Virus record (IMG/VR): IMGVR_UViG_3300034061_005646 | Span: 1-64,000 of that record | DNA from: a virus | DNA: 64,000 nucleotides | Strand: one strand, 5' to 3' | In this document: positions 58,584-64,000 of the stretch, in pieces | Numbering within the stretch: the stretch's first letter is position 1 | How the letters are laid out: every line of letters starts with the position of its first letter | Made by a program: the position numbers and the translations under genes | Notes under the pieces: model-generated | Databases searched by the model: none | What the model was told of the DNA's origin: nothing | What the model saw: the letters and a program-made list of their open reading frames with translations, nothing else

Positions 58584-59067
58584 ATTCAAAAACTACGACA
58601 TCTTGCCTAAAGATGCTAAACCTGAAGATGAGCCCATTTTTAGGCTCTGTAACAACAAGAAAAAATCTTTGCTTATTCCCGAAGAGAGAGCATTAATATC
58701 ATTGTTGAATGCTTTTAGCGAATGGGAGCTTAGGGTTAACACTGTCGATTGGACTTATCGTGTATTTCCGCTTATAACAAAAGCTGAGAAAATCAGAACC
58801 ATAAATGATAAAAAGCTAATTGATAAACCAACCGGATCGTGGATTACTTTTGAAATTCTTAATTACTTGCAGATACTTCATGAAATGAAGTTCAACTACC
58901 TAACAAGCAAAAATCCAATTGCTCAGAATTTCAAAGAAATATATTTCCTTCAGCAAAATTTGAAAGGAGATTATGACATTATCATGTCTACAAAAGAACA
59001 TAAGAGCTGGCCAAAAGATTTTGCTTTCGCATTGATCGAGCATTTGATACCAAAAGACAAAGCATAA
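58564..59067 (+). CDS. Hypothetical protein
   Basis: The product has 167 residues with KSLLIPEERALISLLNAFSE and WELRVNTVDWTYRVFPLITK. It seems soluble and alpha-helical with a C-terminal Trp/Lys segment. It ends three bases before the bidirectional terminator. No family is recognised. Confidence 0.62.
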   Translation: MEDYKIKFKNYDILPKDAKPEDEPIFRLCNNKKKSLLIPEERALISLLNAFSEWELRVNTVDWTYRVFPLITKAEKIRTINDKKLIDKPTGSWITFEILNYLQILHEMKFNYLTSKNPIAQNFKEIYFLQQNLKGDYDIIMSTKEHKSWPKDFAFALIEHLIPKDKA

Positions 59068-59069
59068 AA

Positions 59070-59093
59070 AAAGGGGAGCAAACGCTCCCCTTT
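59070..59093. terminator. Bidirectional terminator between convergent genes
   Basis: AAAGGGGAGC, loop AAAC, GCTCCCCTTT forms a 10-base-pair stem with A-run on the left and T-run on the right, so it works in both directions. It separates the plus-strand gene ending at 59067 from the minus-strand gene ending at 59116. Confidence 0.85.
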
Positions 59094-59115
59094 CTGTTTA
59101 AAAGGTTACTATCAA

Positions 59116-60279
59116 TTAAGCATTGATGTCAGATAACATGTTTGGTACTGCAAACAAAGTGTCAAAAGCAACATCACTTCCCCAATCACCAAAGGTAGCA
59201 GTTCCATTTGTTGTTAATGGAATAGGATTACCACCAGCTGTTAAAGAAATTTGAAATGTAGTTGCTGTACGATTTACAACAAAATACGGAGTAAATGTCG
59301 AAAACCCTGTTGTAGTAGCAATTGCAGAAAAGACAACAACTTCACCATTTTTTGGTGTGTTTGCCGCAACAGACGGAGTAATAGTGTCACCAGTATCCTG
59401 AGTTGTTGCAGCAAATCCAGGAAAATGAACAAAAGCTGTTGCATCAACAGCAAACAACGCATTAATTTTTGTATAAAATACAGACTTGTTTGTTGCATCA
59501 GTTTTTACCAAAATCATGTACTCGAAAGGCTCTTGTCCGGCAAAACCAAATGGAGATGTTACAGAACGCTTATTGAAAAGAATTTCAATTACATCATAAT
59601 TAGCAGCAGAATCAATTGTTCCAGTGTTTATCAAAACAAAATCTTTCATTGCTTTCTCTTCTGCACTTGCACCATTTACATACTCCAATACTTCTTTTCC
59701 GGTATAACCAACTTGTGCTATAGGAGCAGTTTTTACAAAAGTCGTAGTACTGTTAACAACACCAGTTAAATGCAATGTTGTAAGTGAAGGCTGTTTCGCT
59801 AATGGAGTAATTTTGAAGTTTTCTGTAATTTTAACAGTCCATGTACCTGAAGCACCTTCTTTAGTAGCTGTAAAATACTTATTACCAGCAAAAGCAGCAA
59901 CAATACGATCACACAATGTTTCTGTGCTAATGAATTCGTTTTTTCCAACACTAACAAAAATACCACTAAACTGACGTTCAGCTTGTGGAGCATCAGCAGG
60001 AAAACCTTGAATGTTAAAACGCAAGCTAATGTCAGTAATGTTTGTTAAATCAACACCAGTGTGTGGATCAAAGGTGTAAAAACCTGCAACAGCAGCAGAA
60101 AAAATCTGCGGCCCAGAATAACGATGAATGTTTTTAAAAGCAAATTCCGGCAAACCGGCTACTTTTACCAAACCCTGATTTTTGGAACCTTTGGTTCCGA
60201 TAAGAACGTCTGTGATCAGGTCACCTGTCGATGCAAATGCATTGGATAGGACAGAGACGCCTCTTGTTTGTAAATACAT
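59116..60279 (-). CDS. Probable virion structural protein in isolated position
   Basis: The product has 387 residues starting MYLQTRGVSVLSNAFASTGD. It is Thr/Gly/Ala/Val-rich and beta-like throughout, with few charged residues, lacking membrane segments, cysteine clusters or enzyme motifs. Segments such as GPQIFSAAVAGFYTFDPHTG and ATKEGASGTWTVKITENFKI resemble virion shell, decoration or head-fibre proteins. It is the only minus-strand gene in the right third and has a promoter-like box and a terminator of its own, consistent with strong separate expression. Capsid decoration, head fibre or major tail-associated protein are the candidates. Confidence 0.55.
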   Translation of the reverse strand: MYLQTRGVSVLSNAFASTGDLITDVLIGTKGSKNQGLVKVAGLPEFAFKNIHRYSGPQIFSAAVAGFYTFDPHTGVDLTNITDISLRFNIQGFPADAPQAERQFSGIFVSVGKNEFISTETLCDRIVAAFAGNKYFTATKEGASGTWTVKITENFKITPLAKQPSLTTLHLTGVVNSTTTFVKTAPIAQVGYTGKEVLEYVNGASAEEKAMKDFVLINTGTIDSAANYDVIEILFNKRSVTSPFGFAGQEPFEYMILVKTDATNKSVFYTKINALFAVDATAFVHFPGFAATTQDTGDTITPSVAANTPKNGEVVVFSAIATTTGFSTFTPYFVVNRTATTFQISLTAGGNPIPLTTNGTATFGDWGSDVAFDTLFAVPNMLSDINA

Positions 60280-60305
60280 AGTTTTTATTTATTAAAATTG
60301 AAATT

Positions 60306-60313
60306 CAAAGATA
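60306..60313 (-). promoter_or_regulatory. Bacteroidetes-type -7 box for the isolated gene
   Basis: The minus strand reads TATCTTTG, a perfect TAnnTTTG, 26 bases before the ATG at 60279. No TTTG lies at the usual -33 distance. The box overlaps the leader of the divergent gene at 60320. Confidence 0.5.
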
Positions 60314-60319
60314 GCAGAT

Positions 60320-60616
60320 ATGCAAAAGAAAAAATTCTTTAAAAGAACGCTAATTAATAACATCTTTTTGGCAGCGTTTGATTTATGGATAAAAGGGTAT
60401 CCGGTAAGGGTAGGTGAGCTCACTTTTAAAACACAGCGAAAGCAAGTGCTTTTCATAAAAAAAAGCAAAAAAAAGTTTAAAAAGCCATACTATGTTATTA
60501 ATTTTACCCCCCAAGATATTTTTCTGACAGAGAAAAAAGAAGTCAGAAGAATCTATAAATTATACAACCTGAATAAGAGACAAATAGAAGCTTTAACTGC
60601 GGTTATCCACAAATAG
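60320..60616 (+). CDS. Small basic hypothetical protein
   Basis: This 98-residue, strongly basic protein (KKKFFKRTLINNIFLAAFDL; KKSKKKFKKPYYVINFTPQD; NKRQIEALTAVIHK) may bind nucleic acid. It is first gene of the replication/recombination module and divergent from the structural gene. No family is recognised. Confidence 0.62.
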   Translation: MQKKKFFKRTLINNIFLAAFDLWIKGYPVRVGELTFKTQRKQVLFIKKSKKKFKKPYYVINFTPQDIFLTEKKEVRRIYKLYNLNKRQIEALTAVIHK

Positions 60617-60634
60617 AAAACAACAATCAACTTT

Positions 60635-61894
60635 ATGAAAGTTAAACAAATCAAAATCCACAACTACAAAAACCTCAAATCGGTAGAAGCCGATGTCGAA
60701 GGTGCCTCGGTTTACATTACCGGAAAAAACGGACAAGGCAAGTCCTCATTTATTCAAGCTGTATTTGCGACTCTGGGCGCTGTAGATGCCCCTGTAAAAG
60801 CAATTATGGAAGGAGAGAACAAAGCAACAGTACAAATCATCATAGGTGATGAAAAACGTGATGTTATTGTTGAGCGCATTTACACAGAGCTTAATCCCAA
60901 AGGAAAGCTTATTGTACGCTCACCTGATGGTGCAAACTATGCAAGTCCGGCAAAGTTTCTTGAAGAACTGTTAGGTGCATCTGTATTTGATATGGAGAAG
61001 TTTCTCCTATTGAAGAACGAAAAGGAAATGATCGCTTTTCTAAAAGATTTTCTAAAACTCGATACAACAGAAATTGATGCTAAGTACAAAGAGGCTTATG
61101 ATAACCGTACAAGCGTAAATCGTGTACTGAAAGAGAAAACAGAGCAGCTTAAAGGTTATGAAGGTGTAGAAGATGTTGAAGTACCATCAGCAGCAGAATT
61201 GCAGCAACAGGCAGACAAAATCAATGAAATGAAATTAAGCCTAACTACCATGCAAATGCGTATTCAAAAAGGTAATGATTTAATTGCAGCCTCAAACAAT
61301 TCTATATTAGATATGGAAGCACAGCTTGAAGAACTGCAACGCAAGCTTGAAGCAGAAAGAATAAGAAACAAAGAATTGAAAGAGACAATGGAGCTTGTTG
61401 TTATATCTGAAATAGAATTGCTTAAAACAATAGACAAAACACCAGATCCAAGCAAACAGCTTGAAAACATAGCTTACCTTACCAAAGAAAAAGCTCGCTA
61501 TGAAGAAAAGGTAAGGCTTGAAGAAGAACTAAGCCTTGTTGAAAGAACAGCTATTGATGTTGATGCCAAAGTAAAACAAATCCAAACAGAACGTGAGGAA
61601 ATGTTCCAAAACAAAGGCGTTGCCGGTATAAGTATTACTGAAGATGGAATAACCTACAAAGGTTTACCATTAAGACGTGAGCAAATCAATACTGCAGAAC
61701 TTGCCAAACTTGCCGTTGAAATTATGTTGGCTGTTAAACCTAAACTTAAAGCAGTTAAGTTTGATGCTTCATCAATGGATAACGAAACCAAAGATGAAAT
61801 CTTATCAAAAATAGAAGCAGAAGGCTACCAATGCTTTATTGAAGAAGTAGATAAAGAAGGTGGTGAACTTAAAATAGAAATAATCGAACAATAA
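60635..61894 (+). CDS. SMC/Rad50-like ATPase (short)
   Basis: The product has 419 residues. The N-terminus IKIHNYKNLKSVEADVEGAS leads to a Walker A GKNGQGKSS at residues 30-38, as in RecF/Rad50/SMC proteins. Residues about 165-330 are coiled coil in two arms. The C-terminal half-domain reads LPLRREQINTAELAKLAVEI, a signature-like helix, then LKAVKFDASSMDNETKDEI as a degenerate Walker B. The length is less than half of SbcC or Rad50. It overlaps the nuclease gene by one base, so the pair probably acts together like SbcC with a nuclease partner in DNA end processing or recombination. Confidence 0.8.
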   Translation: MKVKQIKIHNYKNLKSVEADVEGASVYITGKNGQGKSSFIQAVFATLGAVDAPVKAIMEGENKATVQIIIGDEKRDVIVERIYTELNPKGKLIVRSPDGANYASPAKFLEELLGASVFDMEKFLLLKNEKEMIAFLKDFLKLDTTEIDAKYKEAYDNRTSVNRVLKEKTEQLKGYEGVEDVEVPSAAELQQQADKINEMKLSLTTMQMRIQKGNDLIAASNNSILDMEAQLEELQRKLEAERIRNKELKETMELVVISEIELLKTIDKTPDPSKQLENIAYLTKEKARYEEKVRLEEELSLVERTAIDVDAKVKQIQTEREEMFQNKGVAGISITEDGITYKGLPLRREQINTAELAKLAVEIMLAVKPKLKAVKFDASSMDNETKDEILSKIEAEGYQCFIEEVDKEGGELKIEIIEQ

Positions 61895-62727
61895 TGATTG
61901 AACTTACAGTAACCAACAAAGACGGTTTAGTTATACCTAAACTAAGGTATTCTTACGTGAAGAATTACAGCACTTGCCCAAAAATGTACTTGTTGTCAAC
62001 AACCAAGCCTCAATTGGTTACTCCGCAAGCTCAAAACAACATGTCCCGGGGAAACTTATTTGAGTTTTTTGTTACCGGAGCAACATCTGATCCTAGAGAT
62101 ATAAACAAGGTCATTAAAGACAACAAAGGTCGTTTTGACGGAATGCAGAAAAAAACAGTTGAAAAAATAAAGGCAATGGCTATAGTCACTAAAAGACATA
62201 TCCTTGAAACTTATGAAGCTCAACTTGTATTGCATTACGATAAAGATCCTCGATACATATTCGAATCAAATATTGACCTTGTTTCTCTTGTTCAGTTTGA
62301 TCAACTTAACAACGGACAACCATTTGCTGCCATAGTTGATTTAAAATATACAGCATCAATAGAAGAGGTTTGGAATAACAAATCAACCAAAGAAGATTTT
62401 CTTCAATCTATCATTTACGTTTGGCAGGTCTATGAGGCCACAGGCAAAATGCTACCATTTGTATACATCGTATCACAGATAATGCATGATGAAGTCCTAA
62501 TTAAGCCATTTCTGATAAATGTAACCAAAGAAGACTTTGCTTGGTTTAAAGAAACCTACATAGAAAGAATATTAAGCGATAAGCTGTTTATTCCCAAAGC
62601 AACCCCAACAAATTGCCTTGGTTTTAGAAGCACAAAAGGTAAGTGCAGGTATCTGAATCATTGTGAGGATGGGAAAAGGTTAATTACATCAGCACAGAAT
62701 TTTGATTTTAAAGACTTAGAAAAATAA
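61894..62727 (+). CDS. PD-(D/E)XK nuclease, Cas4/AddB-like, four cysteines
   Basis: The product has 277 residues. Nuclease residues are Asp128 (SNIDLV), Asp149-Leu-Lys151 (VDLKYTAS) and Gln171 in QSIIYVW, the QxxxY-type motif of RecB/Cas4 nucleases. Cys28 (STCPKMY) and a C-terminal triad Cys241, Cys251, Cys257 match the four cysteines that hold the 4Fe-4S cluster of Cas4 and AddB. It is translated from the last base of the ATPase gene. Likely an exonuclease or single-strand nuclease for recombination or DNA end processing. Confidence 0.82.
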   Translation: MIELTVTNKDGLVIPKLRYSYVKNYSTCPKMYLLSTTKPQLVTPQAQNNMSRGNLFEFFVTGATSDPRDINKVIKDNKGRFDGMQKKTVEKIKAMAIVTKRHILETYEAQLVLHYDKDPRYIFESNIDLVSLVQFDQLNNGQPFAAIVDLKYTASIEEVWNNKSTKEDFLQSIIYVWQVYEATGKMLPFVYIVSQIMHDEVLIKPFLINVTKEDFAWFKETYIERILSDKLFIPKATPTNCLGFRSTKGKCRYLNHCEDGKRLITSAQNFDFKDLEK

Positions 62728-64000
62728 TGTCAGAAACAAACAAAGCCCTATTTGGGAGAAAGAAGATTGATTTAGATCAATTAGCACAAAACGAACTTGA
62801 TAACGCCTTTATGGAATATCAAGTGTTTATTGCTGCAAAATCAAAAATAGAAGCCATAGTTATATCAACAATGCTCAACAATAGCAATACTGCTGAGTAT
62901 GTAATGAGAAACATAAGAGAGGATGATTTTACAAACCCAGACAATGTCAAAGCATACAATGTCATAAAAAGCATGTATAAAAAAGGATTGAACATTGATC
63001 CAGAATTCTTTGTTATAGAAGCAAATAACCATGGATTAGAACTTACCTGTCCTGTTGTAACATATATTTTAAACACACCGACTTCGGATAGAATGCTAAA
63101 TGCTTCTAAACTAGGCAAGCTTTGTTTAATCTTAAAAGAGCACTCTATGGAGCAAAAGGCAAAAATGTTGTTTATGAAAACATTTGCCATGTCTTCTCAG
63201 AAAAGCGATAACCAAGACTTCTTTATATGGATGGATGGGTTAAGAAAGGACCTTGATGAAATAATGAACATCAAAGGATCTACTATCACTGACACAAGAG
63301 AAAGAGCTATGGAAGTCGTTGAGATAGAAAAAAACAACAAAGCATTAGGAAAGATATCAAATGTTACCACCGGGTATAAAACATTGGATTATAATACCGG
63401 AGGGTTTCAAAATTCAGATTTGATACTAGTTGCTGGAAGACCTGGAATGGGCAAGACAGCTTTGTTAGTTTCCATAATCAACAAATACATGTTTACGTGT
63501 GATACGCCTTTTGGTTTGTTTTCATTAGAGATGTCTTTTGCTCAATTGATTAAGCGATTATTTGCCCAACGAAATAAAATCAATTTGAACAAGATTACAG
63601 CAGGAAAAATGAACAATGATAACATTGCTGAATTTGAAGACTTTGCTGCTAATTTACCGGCACATGGATATATTATAGACGACATCTACGATATAACAAA
63701 TGTTGAAATTACTTCAGAGATACTTGTTCATAAGCATGGGGTAAAAGCAATTCTTATTGATTATTTACAGCTTATTATAGGTGGTCAAGGAGAAAACAAG
63801 ACAAATCAGGTAGGAGATATTTCCAGAAGGCTTAAAATGTTAGCCAAAAAGCTTGATGTTCCGGTAATAGCGCTTTCTCAACTTTCGCGTGTAACGAAAC
63901 AATCCGGTAATCAAAAGGGGAAACCAAAGTTAGAAGACTTTATACCTGATCTTGAAGATTTGAGAGACTCCGGATCATTAGAACAAGATGCTGATATGGT
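62727..64000 (+). CDS. dnaB: DnaB-family replicative helicase, cut by window edge
   Basis: The ATG overlaps the preceding stop (TAATG). About 424 residues are visible. An N-terminal helical domain (AIVISTMLNNSNTAEYVMRN) is followed by the RecA-like motor: Walker A AGRPGMGKTALL, the segment FSLEMSFAQLIKRLF, Walker B AILIDYLQLI, and later LSQLSRVTKQ and DLRDSGSLEQDADMV, all typical of DnaB. The frame is still open at 64000 with perhaps 40-60 residues missing. It unwinds DNA at the phage replication fork. Confidence 0.93.
   Translation, partial: MSETNKALFGRKKIDLDQLAQNELDNAFMEYQVFIAAKSKIEAIVISTMLNNSNTAEYVMRNIREDDFTNPDNVKAYNVIKSMYKKGLNIDPEFFVIEANNHGLELTCPVVTYILNTPTSDRMLNASKLGKLCLILKEHSMEQKAKMLFMKTFAMSSQKSDNQDFFIWMDGLRKDLDEIMNIKGSTITDTRERAMEVVEIEKNNKALGKISNVTTGYKTLDYNTGGFQNSDLILVAGRPGMGKTALLVSIINKYMFTCDTPFGLFSLEMSFAQLIKRLFAQRNKINLNKITAGKMNNDNIAEFEDFAANLPAHGYIIDDIYDITNVEITSEILVHKHGVKAILIDYLQLIIGGQGENKTNQVGDISRRLKMLAKKLDVPVIALSQLSRVTKQSGNQKGKPKLEDFIPDLEDLRDSGSLEQDADM

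Noticed and set aside
1-64000. CRISPR array or insertion sequence
   Set aside because: No regularly spaced repeats and no transposase motif were seen.

Overview
The window is most likely part of the genome of an AT-rich tailed phage of a Bacteroidetes host, of crAss-like (Crassvirales) type or a close relative. Evidence for a phage: a large terminase, a portal, an acidic scaffold-like protein, a probable major capsid protein, a series of small connector proteins, a very large tail nozzle, three ejection-type proteins and tail fibres, all in one co-oriented block, with no tape measure or sheath (podovirus layout). Evidence for a Bacteroidetes host: promoter-like TTTG / TAnnTTTG boxes, almost no Shine-Dalgarno signals, DUF4942- and DUF3871/DUF932-like genes, and a fibre C-terminus of the GFLLPRM type. 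Evidence for crAss-like affinity: a 5,135-residue cargo protein carrying the two motifs of a QDE-1/YonO/crAss-type RNA polymerase. The taxonomic placement is inference from motifs and gene order; no search was run.

Layout. (1) 1-41061, minus strand. Read in the direction of transcription, from high to low coordinates: two small genes (the second a possible small terminase), TerL, portal, scaffold, capsid, four to five head-tail connector genes, a 1,677-residue nozzle, three ejection proteins ending in the giant RNA polymerase fusion, then collar, Ig-like and fibre genes that run off the left edge. The capsid gene is followed by a terminator and then a promoter, so capsid and tail genes can be expressed separately. 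(2) 41062-41304: a GC-rich, hairpin-rich divergent spacer where transcription switches strand. (3) 41305-53200, plus strand: many small early genes, mostly unknown. They include tiny membrane proteins, a minus-strand XRE repressor-like gene, a possible SSB analogue ending in DDMPF, a secreted three-repeat protein, a DUF3268 zinc protein, two ORF-plus-hairpin units resembling integron cassettes, and a phosphoribosyltransferase-like protein. Structured non-coding elements lie at 41494-41583, 41747-41795 and 47336-47396. (4) 53194-59067, plus: a DNA methyltransferase-DUF4942 protein, a RadC-like protein and a DUF932/DUF3871-like protein. (5) 59116-60279, minus: an isolated virion-like gene with its own promoter and a shared bidirectional terminator. 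(6) 60320-64000, plus: the start of the replication/recombination module, with a mini-SMC ATPase, a Cas4/AddB-like four-cysteine nuclease and a DnaB helicase cut by the right edge.

How it may work together: the giant protein would be packaged and injected with the DNA to transcribe the early plus-strand block. The early genes, methyltransferase, nuclease/ATPase pair and helicase would then modify and replicate DNA, after which the host polymerase or a late system would express the minus-strand virion block. Lysis genes, DNA polymerase, primase, integrase, canonical tRNAs and CRISPR arrays were not seen in the window.
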